Positions 25,054-35,954 of a stretch of DNA of 64,000 nucleotides are shown here, in pieces. A program made the position numbers and the translations under genes. The notes below the pieces were generated by a model. The model worked only from the letters and a program-made list of their open reading frames with translations, did not search any database and had not been told where the DNA came from. Every line of letters starts with the position of its first letter. The stretch's first letter is position 1. The stretch is from Oikopleura dioica (taxonomy: Eukaryota > Chordata > Appendicularia > Copelata > Oikopleuridae), in NCBI GenBank assembly GCA_907165135.1, contig OU015569.1, positions 4,836,001 to 4,900,000 of the forward strand. The letters are read 5' to 3'.

Positions 25054-25773
25054 ATGACAAGTTCAAGTGTTGCTGGTGAGCGTGGTTCTTACAAGAGAAG
25101 ACTTGAAGATGTGATCGACAAGGAAGCAACTGATCAACTAGAGATCTTTAAGAAACAGGCCGATCGAAAGTTGAAACTAGAAAATGCGATTAAAAGACGA
25201 AAAACGGAAGGTTCACCATTAATTCAAAAGTGACAAATAATTTTATTGAATTATTTTAAGCGCGACGAAAGTACCGCAAAGAACGAAAAGAGCAGAAGGA
25301 TAAGGAGATGGAAGCAAGTGCTGTCTACAAAGACCTTTACAAAAGAATGATGAAGGTAGGGTTCCGCACGATTCGAGACGTTTTGGCACTTCAGGCAATC
25401 AGCGCGCTCCATTTAAAAAAAATGTAAAATACTGGTGCCAAAAACAGGAAAACGGTGAATTTTTGAAATCTTAGACTATTCTTAATAAATTCCTGTCTAG
25501 ATTTAACCATGGTGCATCTGAATTTTATTTTTGCGCGATAACTTTTTTCGAATCGTGCAGAACCCTAGATGAAGGCAGCAACCGATATCGAAGACGCAAG
25601 AGAGGCTTGCCATGCTTTGGACGAGGCGTTTCCAGAGTTTGCCAAAGAGATAGAGGAGGAGGAAAACGATGGTAAGTCTGAGACTAAGAGTAAGATTTTG
25701 ATGAGTGATCAAAATTCTTCTAGCCTCAAACAACAATGGACAACGCTCAGCGACGGAATCTCCTCTTTTTTAA
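25054..25773 (+). CDS. Small, highly charged coiled-coil protein, unrecognised; carries an introner
   Basis: Four exons (25054-25210, 25261-25355, 25569-25671, 25724-25773) join in frame to 135 codons. The product is rich in Lys, Arg and Glu, with long helical runs (RRLEDVIDKEATDQLEIF; RKYRKERKEQKDKEMEAS) and an acidic segment (FAKEIEEEEND) before a short Ser/Asn tail. It looks like a soluble, perhaps nuclear, coiled-coil protein. Introns 1 and 3 are about 50 bp and GT-AG. Intron 2 is a transposable element that leaves a two-codon (Met-Lys) duplication in the message. The family is not recognised. Confidence 0.72.
25357..25567. mobile_element. hAT-like MITE acting as a complete intron (introner)
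   Basis: The 211-bp element starts TAGGGTTCCGCACGATTCGA and ends with the near-perfect complement TCGAATCGTGCAGAACCCTA. GATGAAGG is duplicated exactly at 25349-25356 and 25568-25575. TAGGG ends and an 8-bp duplication are typical of hAT elements. The splice donor is the last G of the left duplication plus the element's first T; the acceptor is the element's last A plus the first G of the right duplication. Confidence 0.85.
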
Positions 25774-26340
25774 CTTAATCAGTAAGCACTTTTTATTTAT
25801 CAACTGTTTATAAATTTTCTTAGCTCGATGATGGACGAAAATATTAAAACTTCAATAATATTCGACTGCTGTTCATCATCTTTTTTTATGAAAAAAAATG
25901 CAGTAATAAATTTGGCGATCTCAAGATTGATTATGAGTACAGTTTCTGTTAATTTGAATTTAACGAGTACGGGCCAGGTGTTTCTTGAGTATCGAAAAGT
26001 TGTCTTTCGTAACTTTCGATCTTCGCTAATCAGAGGTCAACGAAAACGCTAATTAGCAAAGATTTGGAAAAATGCGATCTTTCTTGCATCGACTACAAGA
26101 TAATAGCGAGTAAATCAGTTATCCACGGACGATCACTTGTCTGGAGAGTAAACTTGGAGCAGAAATGGAAATTCCGTTCACCAAGCGTGACAAAACGCGC
26201 TCATCACAGGTGCTCCCGTGGTTTTTGGCATTTCAGTTTGTTTATGCCCCCGCTACCGCCGCGTTTTAATAAATTGCCAAGGAATTTTTTTAAAAGAAGA
26301 AAGATGAGAGTATCAGAGAGGATTTTTTGAAGATGTAAAA
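25774..26340. other. Intergenic, no supported gene
   Basis: AT-rich stretch between two plus-strand genes. Short frames at 25828-26330 have no domain or splice support. The sulfotransferase promoter should lie here. Confidence 0.35.
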
Positions 26341-29300
26341 ATGGGAAAATTGATCGTTTCCCAACTGCAGTGGGCGGTAATTCTGCTCGGTCTCTTCTAC
26401 CTCGTCGTCACAGTTCTACTTGACATTGAGTATGAATTTTCAGAAAAGGGATTTTATGCACTTTTTCGTAAAATAAACGTGAGGATAAAGATCTGATTAG
26501 TGAAAATCTTGACCCCTAAATTTTATTAGTAACAGAATATATTTATCACTAATTAATCAAATCGCCTCTTCGCTAGAAATGAACGTTTTCAGGAAAGACA
26601 AATCCTAAAAAGACTCGCTCCCCGAAAAGATGTCAGAGATTGAAAAAATGCTCGCTTCGGAAAGTGGCTTTCTCAAAAACTGCTCCCCTCCCCAACGTTT
26701 CGTTTTTCTAAAGAAACACAAATGCGCTTCTTCATCGTTTCAGGTCTGGCGTCTTACAGTTCCTTCTTACAGATACTTTCGATAATTTGGCAGAAAAGAG
26801 CCACTATGGTAGAACGTCTTCAACAATTTCCAAAAAGCGTTTGGGCTGCCTACTTTGACACCTTTGTTCGGCTCTTACGGCGGCGGCTATCCAAGTCGCA
26901 TGAAGGTAAAATAACATTTTCTCTCAAAACCCAAGTTACATCGTACCACCGCTCTTAGATCTCCTCAGAGACAGTCCATCAAAACAGAAAGGACCCAGAT
27001 TTATTTGATTGTCCGTCTCTGATTATCGTACTTCTTATGTCCCCAAATCGAGCGTTTAGAATGCCTAAAAATCTTCGTGTTTTTTTAGTTTATTAGAAAA
27101 GCTCGAATTTTCAATACAAAGATTTTTCGCAAGAACCTAAAAAGCAAAGAAAAAAAAACGGTGACAGCTAAACAAGCGTCTTTTGACATTTCCTGGCTGG
27201 CATAAAATTCTCGATTCTAGCCGTCGTTCTTCGCCTCTCCCATCGATTTGACACGGTATTCGATCAAGTGTCACCATCGCTTGAATCTACCTCTACAGTT
27301 GTCGATCTTTGCCGGAGCGAAATTCTTCACATCGCTTCGCGAGCCTTTCGCCACGTTCCACTCCAGCTACAACTTTCACTACTCCAGGTGGGCCTCCTTA
27401 CCGACCACGGCCTCTTCTTCAAGAGATTTGCCTCGCTAATGCCTAGCAATTTATTCACAACACATCCTTTCCAAAAAACAACAAAACTAATTATCTTGGC
27501 TTCTCTAAAATATAATATGTAAATTCGTCTTGAACAACAAAGAATAAGTCCTATGTTAACAACAATCAATTGCAAATAACGTCGCTTAACAATTAAAAAA
27601 AGCGAAGTTAAAGGAATTCTGTCAGGCCGCAATGATGAAAAATTAGACAAGCGCGAGCCCGTTATGAATTCTAAACTCGAGTTGGTAAATTATTCGTCCC
27701 ATACAAATGCCGATTTCACGTAAACGCCAATTAATAAAATCCGTATCCCTACTTCTAACCTCAGTGACAGTTTTTGGGCTCTAGGAAAAATCCGCACTCT
27801 GCGAAATTGTCAATCTCTATCATTCTTTTTGGTCTCACTTTTGCGCGAAATTTCCAATTGAAATTCGACAACTCCTTGCTTTCTAAAAGCGCGAAATTGT
27901 TCATCTTTCAATTTTTAAGCAAGCGAAATCATTTGATCCCAAGTAAGTTTGGGAAACAAACGAAACAATTATTGTTGCTCCGTTAAATGGGAACGAAAAA
28001 ACATTTCCCGGTTTACACTTTGAACAATGTTGTTATTACCCAACGCAAAAGTGGGGAATCGCTTTTAGTGCTCACTCTGTTCGAGAAATTACTTCCGTTT
28101 TTAATTCGTTCATTTTAGATTCTCAACGACAAAGCGGATCGAAGCAAGGGAATGCAATACCGCCTGCTGGTCAGTAACGGACTATTCAATCAAAAATAGA
28201 ATTACGCCTGTTACGACTCGAGCAAATTTTCTCAGGAGTTCAAGCCCGCTTAATTGATTCTATTAGTCTTATTTTGATAGTCCGGGTGTAGAACCCTTTC
28301 GAACATTTCTTGGCGGGCGCCTGGACGTCTCCCTAAGCGCATATTTGGATGAGCTTGATGGTGTGTTTGACCAAACAGTGCCGTGGTCTTTCAGATCCAA
28401 GAATTTCCAGGCATTTGAGCTTGGGCACGGGTTTTGCGAAAAAGAAAAGTGAAGTTGGCATTCAGCGCCAGCCACTATTTCGAACTTGAAATGACTTTTA
28501 CAAAACCTTTGACTTGATTAGACCCTTTCAACGACTCGCAGGCTTATCTCGACGAAGAGATCGCTAAACTTGACGATGCCTTTCACTTGGTTATGCTTCA
28601 GGGAATGGTTTATTATCATAGCAGCTCACTTAACTTTCTAAAGAACAGTAATCGAAGAAATCGAATATTACATCCATGTAAGGAATACTTTTTCGAATCG
28701 CTGGTCCTTCTCAGTCGTGAGCTATGCGTGGATTACCGCCTGCTTTTTGTCAACTTCCGGATGACAACGTCAAACGATTATGCAAGCCGCGAAGAGTTTT
28801 CGAAGTCGCAGATGGCGACATTTGAAAAGCACTTCGCTCAAGATCTGGCCATTTATGATCACTTCAATCGAACGTTTTGGTCGAGAGTAGCCGACTTTGG
28901 ACTAGGTCTCTTGATTTTAATGATTGCGCAAATGGAATCAACGTGAGAGCGACGTTTTCCCAATTGACCGTTGTAGGTCGATTTCGAACTGGCATTTTCA
29001 AGTTCACATTAGATAAAGCGTACCTTCTATTTTATCCAAAACAAAGTCATACAAATCGCTCTGCCCTTTTTGCAGCGCAAGGTCAAACCCCGATGCAACA
29101 GAATAGATAAGAGCCACTATTTTGGCATAAAACACACTTCCCAGATTTGAGTTGAGACCTTCTTAAAGTTTCGAAAATATGCGGATGGAAAAAACGAAGC
29201 TGGAATTTGTATTTGAAGAATGCAATCTGAACCCTGAGCTGTGCCAATTTCCTGTTTCAAAGAGCATGAAATCGACGGTGGACGACGTCTCTCAACCTTC

Positions 29301-29418
29301 AGTCAGCGAACTGCTCTTCACGATGAAATCAGCTGGTGGCTGGTGCCCCGACGGGGTTCAAAAAGAAATGTACGCAGGTAGACCAACGAACTGCACCCAG
29401 CTGGATCGCGGGTCTTGA
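26341..29418 (+). CDS. Type II membrane Gal-3-O-sulfotransferase-family enzyme, multi-exon
   Basis: Exon 1 starts at 26341 and encodes a signal anchor (WAVILLGLFYLVVTVLLDI), as expected for a Golgi sulfotransferase. Later exons give the PAPS-binding start (RFVFLKKHKCASSSFQ, ending 26743), then LTPLFGSYGGGYPSRMK (26813-26905), then FFTSLREPFATFHSSYNF (27221-27387). They continue with PGVEPFRTFL and PWSFRSKNFQAFELG from 28281, AYLDEEIAKLDDAFHLVMLQ near 28545-28600, EYFFESLVLLSREL near 28681, and YDHFNRTFWSRVADFG near 28855. These match the galactose-3-O-sulfotransferase family in order. Exon 1 to exon 2 and two later joins do not close with GT-AG alone. The 3' end (a Cys-containing segment, stop at 29416) is provisional. 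Confidence 0.75.
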
Positions 29419-29529
29419 TATAACCACACTGTTTTAACGCGAAGAAACAAGCTTGAAAAATATTCGAATAAAAAAATAAGCAACTCAATACAAAAATTTA
29501 TTTGTCCAGGATCAGTCAGTTTGAAACGT

Positions 29530-31216
29530 GGATCAAACAAATGGGTTTCTAAGAAATAATAACTGTAAAAGCAGGAGAAGAAAAGACAAGACGCCTTTGT
29601 GGGTCGAGGTAAACGTCGAGGATGAAACTTTCGCGGGTCTCGTAAATTCCGATTGATGGCTTTTTGGTGCTTCTGCAAATTGCTTTTAGAAGAGACTTAA
29701 TTTACCAGCTGTCGCCAGACTAAAAATCTCACGCTCTGATAAAATTTTGTTGACTTCGAAATTTTGTGCTAAGCCCAGTCTGGAATGAACTCAAGCCGGT
29801 TCACCCGAGGGTTTACTTAAATTTCTTCAGACCCAAATGCTGATTTTGCGGTAGCAGCAAAATTTTAGCTTTGCTTGAATCAGAGATTGCACAAGCATTG
29901 CCTGGTGGCCATCGAACAAGACTCCTGCGCGTGTTGCGGTTGCCTTCACCTAAAATCAATTATTTGGTGGAGCAACGGTTTTCCGATTATTACCGGATTC
30001 CCAGGCGCACTCTCTGCGGCAGACGCACCGACCTCCACTTTCTTCTTTGAGACGCGCTTTTTTCGACTTTTGGATTTTTTCCTGCTCTTAGACTTCTTCG
30101 CCGGTCCTTTTTATTAAGGGTACATTGAAACGTTTAATTTGTTTGTCAATTATAATTCTTTATCAACAATTTTATTTCTCTAGTTTTCAAAAATTAACAT
30201 TCAAAATTTTGCTGAGCAATTTCAATATACCCTTAAAAAAGTCTTCACGTGCCAAAATCGAGAGTAGAAATTATAGACTACCATTTATGACCTTATTGAC
30301 GATCTTGTCAAATTTCTGAGCATCTGGAGAACTCGGGAGTCTAGGCGATACGTACTCGTCTTTTTCATCCTCTGTTTTGTGGACCTGTTATGCGAGATCG
30401 CAAAAAACACTTGTAGGTAAATATTTTTAAGGTTATCATTAACAATAGCAAACTGAACAATTTCGCGACGCCTTTGGGTTCGCGAGGAATTTCAGGGTTA
30501 CGTCTAGGCATTTCAAGATGCGAGGAAATTGACCGAATTAAGAAAATAACCAAGCTGTTATTTTGCTGGAGATAAAGGGAATAAAAACATTCAATAATTT
30601 TTTATCTCGAAATACACTTCAATGATGTGTCTTCCTAGAAAATAAATATTTAGCGAAGGTACTTATCATTACACCAGCTAAAACTCACACTACAGTAACC
30701 CTCATATAGTAATACTCTAGTTTACGCGCTTAGTATTTGTGCCCTGGACAAAGTAAGCCTCCGCCCCAGAATTAAACTTGAGGCGAATTAGTAATGGATT
30801 TGTGTTTAGAAGCTTTCTAAAGTCAAGCTGCAGTACGTAATTTCGATTTCGCACCTAGCCTTGAAAATCTTCTCCAACGTCCTGATCCGATTCCCGCTGC
30901 CAGCAGTACTCCGCGATATCAACTCATTTAGAGTTGGAGATTTGGGATAAATCTTTTTCGCCCCAGCGTCAACGTCCGTGTTAAAAGCTAATCAACAAAA
31001 TAATTCAATTGATAGTTTCGGCAGTTTTTACCAGATGGAATTGAAACTCTGCTCGGTACTCTTTTTTGAGTGGAGGCATCACTAGCATCCTCAGGCTTTT
31101 TCGAGAAAATCGCCAACCGAGAAGATAGATTTCTACCTAAATATAGACTTAACGCCGGAACGCATATCGACCCATTTCTGGGTAAAGCGCTGAAATATGG
31201 CTTCAAAGATCGTCAT
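29530..31216 (-). CDS. Unrecognised multi-exon gene with Lys/Arg-rich segment
   Basis: Three 5' exons join in phase with GT-AG introns: 31216-31154, 31095-31032 and 30987-30855. They start MTIFEAIFQRFTQKW and include KSPTLNELISRSTAGSG. Further minus-strand exons look coding: DEYVSPRLPSSPDAQKFD near 30390-30300, a strongly basic KKSKSRKKSKSRKKR run near 30105-30030, and a 3' exon near 29665-29545 reading SIGIYETRESFILDVYLD and ending in a stop. Joins after exon 3 could not be fixed by hand, and one may need a non-GT donor. The basic run suggests nucleic-acid binding or a nuclear signal, which is inference. I do not recognise the family. Confidence 0.5.
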
Positions 31217-31475
31217 TTTCTAGTGTATATTATTCCCTAATGTCCAAACGGACAATGGTCCAATATTCAAGTCCCAAATGGACGAACTTGGGTCATTCCT
31301 CCATGAAAAGGACAATTTACGGCAAATTTTGGTTTAATTGGTAACAGACCAATAAATCGTATTTTTATCAATAATTGGTACTGTACCAATAATAGTTGCA
31401 TACTTCCGAATATAAATAGTAAAAAAGGGTGCCTAAGAACTAATTAGATAAAGTGCCCTTCTTTAGTTGCTGATC

Positions 31476-32786
31476 TCACAGATAGCCAGGAAGTTGACCT
31501 GAGAGTCCAGATAGAATCGGAGAATGTATCGCTGTCCCATTAACTTTGGTGTCCGATTCAAAGCTTTCTGATCTCAGCAAGCTCTCATTGAACGTGTTGA
31601 GCATGTTCGATACGGAAATGCCCTCTTCCAAAGGCTACAGACAAGATAGAAATTGAATAATGCGAATCGAAAATAAATCTGTAACCCAAAGTCGAGTTCT
31701 TGTTTGAGATCATCCGAGAGATTCGTGGCTGCGCCCCTGCTTCTCAAAAAGTCGGTACTTGGCTTTTTGCACTGGCCAAGTGTGGGAGAGCCGGAGCCAG
31801 TCTTTTTCCATTCTTGAGGCGAAGAAAACACTTGTTGTCGTCGAGCCAGGTCTACGTCCAGCTTCAGGTTTTGGTTTTTACGTTTACTGATTATATGTGT
31901 GACTACTTTTAGTAACAGATTCTAAGTAACCATAAGAAGTAGACACATAACTTGAGAATTTGGTTGTTTGGTCGGAAGTATCGTTTTTATACGCGGAGAC
32001 TTAACATAATCGTTTAATGATTGGCAATTCAATTCCAACCTAAGGATTTTATTCCCCCACTCGCCAGCGACGTCAGAGTTGGTGACCGCCTCGAAGTCAC
32101 AGCCACGTCATTTTCGCGCTTCAACGAAGTTTTTAAACGGTAAAGTCAAATTCGACCTGTTTTTAGATTTTACGAGTAATTCGTTATCTGAGGGTTGAAC
32201 CTGCTCGTTTTTGTGTTATCTTGAAACACCCAAGATAGACGTATCCTTAATGCTTTTCCAAAGAAAGCTTTCACATCAAAAGAGGATACTTTTTGTTCCT
32301 AATAGAAGAGTTTCTTATCAAAATGAAAATTGTATCTATTCACTTGAATACATACAAAACATGTTCCTTGCGCAAGATCCTGTCTACGGCGGAAGGTTCT
32401 ATTTGTCCTAAAATAAAAACCGCTCCCTAAGAAACATTATTTTTGTATTGCTGTTTCTAAGTTTTGACTGAAGGCTAAACATTATGTAAGGGTTTAAGAA
32501 CTCCGGCTGCATTTGCGCTGCAATTTGAGAGACACTTTTCGTGTTGCCGATGTTGATGACGATTTTCTTTGCTGAGCCATTTTTATCGGATCGGATTTGT
32601 TCCCTCATTTTTCTCACTGTTTCAATGGTGAAATTTACCGTTTGCTTACAGAATATAGTCATTAACTTCTCACATTCCTGAACCGTTGTTAAGCTTTGCT
32701 AATGTTGGAGAGAGGATCTTGGCATAAGATTCGTCGGAAGTATATTGATTCCAGTCAATATTCAGGCGACTTGGATAGGTTTTCAT
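31476..32786 (-). CDS. Unrecognised multi-exon gene
   Basis: An ATG at 32786 opens an exon reading MKTYPSRLNIDWNQYTSDES. It is followed by exons near 32640-32490 (ETVRKMREQIRSDKNGSAKK, KIVINIGNTKSVSQIAAQMQ), 32150-32050 (VTSRRSPTLTSLASGGIKS) and 31875-31690 (QEWKKTGSGSPTLG). The last exon, near 31625-31476, ends GLSGQLPGYL and a stop. Codon-like reading is good within exons, but several phases do not close with GT-AG sites. An SPTL motif occurs here twice and once in the neighbouring gene. No known domain was recognised. Confidence 0.42.
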
Positions 32787-33144
32787 TTATTCGAAATGCT
32801 TTTAAATCGAGACGAAGCGACAAAACCTAATCTTGGTAATTGTTTGTCCAAACTGCCTTTTTGCTAATAAAGCGTTACGAAGATGATCTTATTTTGCATT
32901 TCATAACTTACTTTTGCCTCTAACGCTTCAGCCACCTCAACGTCAAGTGCTTAATTACAAATATTTAAAAACGAATCAACTCTGAATGCGCGAGGGCGAG
33001 AGTAATTTTGCCCGCCGTTGATTGATATCGAGATATTGTCGATTTAGCAAGAAATTTTCGATTGAAGGCACGTCTTACGTAAACGGAGAAATACGGTCTG
33101 ATTCCGGATCTCGCCGAATCGTTTCCGACTGTTCATTATTTTTG
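32787..33144. other. Intergenic, upstream of the minus-strand gene
   Basis: No supported coding sequence before the TTAA-flanked element. Likely promoter of the gene starting at 32786. Confidence 0.3.
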
Positions 33145-33148
33145 TTAA

Positions 33149-34820
33149 CCCCTATACCCGAAGTGTACAATTTTTGTCGATTTCGGGATATAATCGCCCG
33201 CCGAATGGAGCTGGTGGGTCAGAATGACCTGAAAACTCAAATGAGTATTTGCACAAGACTTGCGCACCTTTCCGCAAAATTTCCGTGTGATAAGCCCAGT
33301 GAGGAGTCAGGAGGGACTCGTCTGCCCTGCTATCCGGCGGGTGACCAGAATGGCCGGACCAAGCGGGTGACAAGTCCGCCCTGGCCGGACTGCCCTTCTC
33401 CGCAGGGGACTGCGAGTCTCGGAGGGAAATTGCTAAGTGACCGTGCAAAATCCTGATCACAAGGGTGTTCCGATGATGGAGCTTATCTGCACTAGGTTCA
33501 TTTTTCAGAGGATCAAGAGCATTTTTCTTCAAATATTTTCAGGAAAAAGGCTATTTATACAAAAACGAATATGAAAATTCCGAAAATCGAGGTTATAACT
33601 TCTGAAAATGAAAGTTTCTTCATGAAAACATGCATCAAAGAACATCCTCTTCTTATCTAATTATATAACAGCTGTCTTATGATCTTCTTTCCTGTTTGAA
33701 TTTCCTTAAATGTTCTTCCAGCTGATCTTCTGACACTTATTCTTACCGTCATGGTGAAAACAAGTGAGCTGTACGCTATCTTTGTAAGCGCCCCTGACTG
33801 TAAAGATGAATCGTTTATTACTTGGATGTGGCAAAATCTCTGAGCCTGCTAAAGTAAATACCAATTGGCAAAGCTTTTTTGAGTTTCGAAAATATCTCAC
33901 TCATTTCTTTTATTTTCTGGTTGAACGAGAAGGAGAGAACAATTAAATAGCTTTCCGTTAGGTGAAAACATAAACGAAGCATCTGTAATTACTCCGACAA
34001 AGTCAGAAGATCAGCTGGAAGAAAGTTAAAGGAAATTCAAACAGAAAAGAAGATCATAAGACAGCTGTTATATAATTAGATAAGAAGAGGATGTTCTTTG
34101 ATGCATGTTTTCATGAAGAAACTTTCATTTTCAGAAGTTATAACCTCGATTTTCGGAATCTTCATATTCGTTTTTGTATAAATAGCCTTTTTCCTGAAAA
34201 TTTTTGAAGAAAAATGCTCTTGATCCTCTGAAAAATGAACCTAATGCAGATAAGCTGCACTGTCGGAACACCCTTATGATCAAGATTTTGTAAGGTCACT
34301 TCGCAATTTCCCACCGAGACTCGCAGTCCCCTGCGGAGAAGGGCAGTCCGGCCAGGGCGGACTTGTCACCCGCTTGGTCCGGCCATTCTGGTCACCCGCC
34401 GGATAGCAGGGCAGACGAGTCCCTCTTACCCCCCAGTGAGCACTGCACCAGTACTGATTTTCTCACGCCACCTCGCGCGCTCCAAGGAAGAAAAAAAATT
34501 TCCTTTACTCATTTTTGCTTCAGTTTTAGTTTATTCTTAGGTTTTTTAGTATGGAGAGTTCGAAAATCACCGTTAAAAATGGATCAGATGAGTATTTTTC
34601 ATAATTATCACATAATAAATTTCATACTGTTAAAAATTCTTTCCCCAATTTCAGCACTAAATATCAATTTTACGGAAAATATAAAAGTGCAGTTCGAAAG
34701 AGAATGATGAACTTAGTATAATATGATACTTTGAAAAGATTATCTCGAGAGGAAGACCAAATCGACAAAAATTGTACACTTCGGGTAAGGGGGTTCTTTA
34801 AGCAGCTTCGCGTATAGGGG
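33149..34820. mobile_element. 1.67-kb palindromic element flanked by TTAA (piggyBac-like)
   Basis: TTAA at 33145-33148 and 34821-34824 flanks ends CCCCTATAC and GTATAGGGG. Inside, long segments are reverse complements: acccgaagtgtacaattttt near 33156 against its mirror near 34767; the ctggccggactgcccttctcc block near 33380 against its mirror near 34345; and the gttataacttctgaaaatg block near 33591 against its mirror near 34130. TTAA duplication and CCC-type ends are piggyBac hallmarks. I see no transposase, so it is non-autonomous. The right end has ~20 extra bases just inside the terminus. Confidence 0.8.
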
Positions 34821-35040
34821 TTAAACTAAGTCTCGCTAAAGCTCATTATTTGCTTGAGATTGAGGCGGAGAACTTGTCTGATAGGACTCAAATCTATTCA
34901 GAATGAAAAAAAACCCCGCTAGAATGGTCTGAACTCGTCAATTGCGAATTTTGAGGTGAGTGTAGTTATCCGGTCATAAGAGTGACTGCTAAGAAGCAAC
35001 AAATCTCGAGATCAACATCATCTTTGGGAATTTAAAATTA

Positions 35041-35295
35041 TTAGTGGCGCAATTCGCTGGATGAACCTTGAGCACGCTTCGCCACGAGTCCATTAGTGCC
35101 GAGCTGATTGCTTCGTCTTTGCAGCGAATTCGCAAGCTGCGCTCGTTTCTCACTGCTTTCCTTTAGACACGGGCTCGTACGGTGAAGAACCAACAGAAAG
35201 TGCTCATTATAACACATTTCTAAAAAATCATGGCCAAGACTTTCTTTCTCCTCTTTTGTGATGCATCTAACGGCCACAATGGAGTCTGTAAACAT
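35041..35295 (-). CDS. Possible small protein, 84 residues, unrecognised
   Basis: An open frame starting MFTDSIVAVRCITKEEKE runs to a stop at 35041. It has charged, codon-like composition but no recognised domain. An acceptor-like tttacag lies inside its first codons, so it may instead be a 3' exon of a gene whose upstream exon (SSDNKVRFSPTDK near 35735-35698) lies beyond the TTAA element. That join does not close in phase with GT-AG, so the model is weak. Confidence 0.3.
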   Translation of the reverse strand: MFTDSIVAVRCITKEEKESLGHDFLEMCYNEHFLLVLHRTSPCLKESSEKRAQLANSLQRRSNQLGTNGLVAKRAQGSSSELRH

Positions 35296-35333
35296 GCTTG
35301 AGAGTCAGAACTTGACTCAGAAGCCATTTTTAA

Positions 35334-35669
35334 GGACCCCCCGTCAGCTTTTTTCTTCAAAAAATGGAAATTTTGAGAAACGCCATATTTTTGGTTCTTA
35401 ATGCGTCCTCAGGTTTAGCTTGCTTCAAAAACATGATAAGAGGAGTATTTGACCAAGAAAAGTCAATATTTTTGCTAAAATAAGGGCAAATTCGTCAATT
35501 TTCGGCGAAAAGTCCAATTTTCAAATGCGATTTTGGGGATGAAGGAGTCGAGATAGACCCCCAAAAATGCAGCCTTAGAATCGTTTTTTGACCCGTAGAA
35601 TCCATTTCCGGGGTCAAAATTTTAAAATTCCGAAATTTGATTTTTCGAAAAAAGCTGACGGGGGGGTCC
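35334..35669. mobile_element. 336-bp TTAA-flanked MITE
   Basis: TTAA at 35330-35333 and 35670-35673 flanks inverted ends GGACCCCCCGTCAGCTTTTT and its complement near 35646-35669. The interior has no gene. The ends differ from those of the 33149 element, so this is a different TTAA-type family. Confidence 0.8.
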
Positions 35670-35954
35670 TTAAATTGTAATTTAATTACTTTGTCTGTTG
35701 GAGAAAACCGCACTTTGTTGTCACTTGAACTAATACATTTAGCCCCTGAGTCTTAGCTATGCAGACTGATACCGTAACAAACATAAAACAGTTGAAAGAA
35801 TTGGAAAAAATAGTGTTTACTCACATTAGAATCATATTGTCCGTAAAACGTATACTACCCGGTTCCTGTTCCCAGTTTTTAATTTTTGCCGAGAGAGCGC
35901 CTGTTATTTTGATCACGATAATATGTAAGAATTGATAATTACAAGTTTAAGGCT

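Noticed and set aside
33022-33532. Long frames on both strands near the left end of the TTAA element
   Set aside because: They span the element boundary and GC-rich arm sequence and are disrupted in the mirrored arm; no transposase motif.
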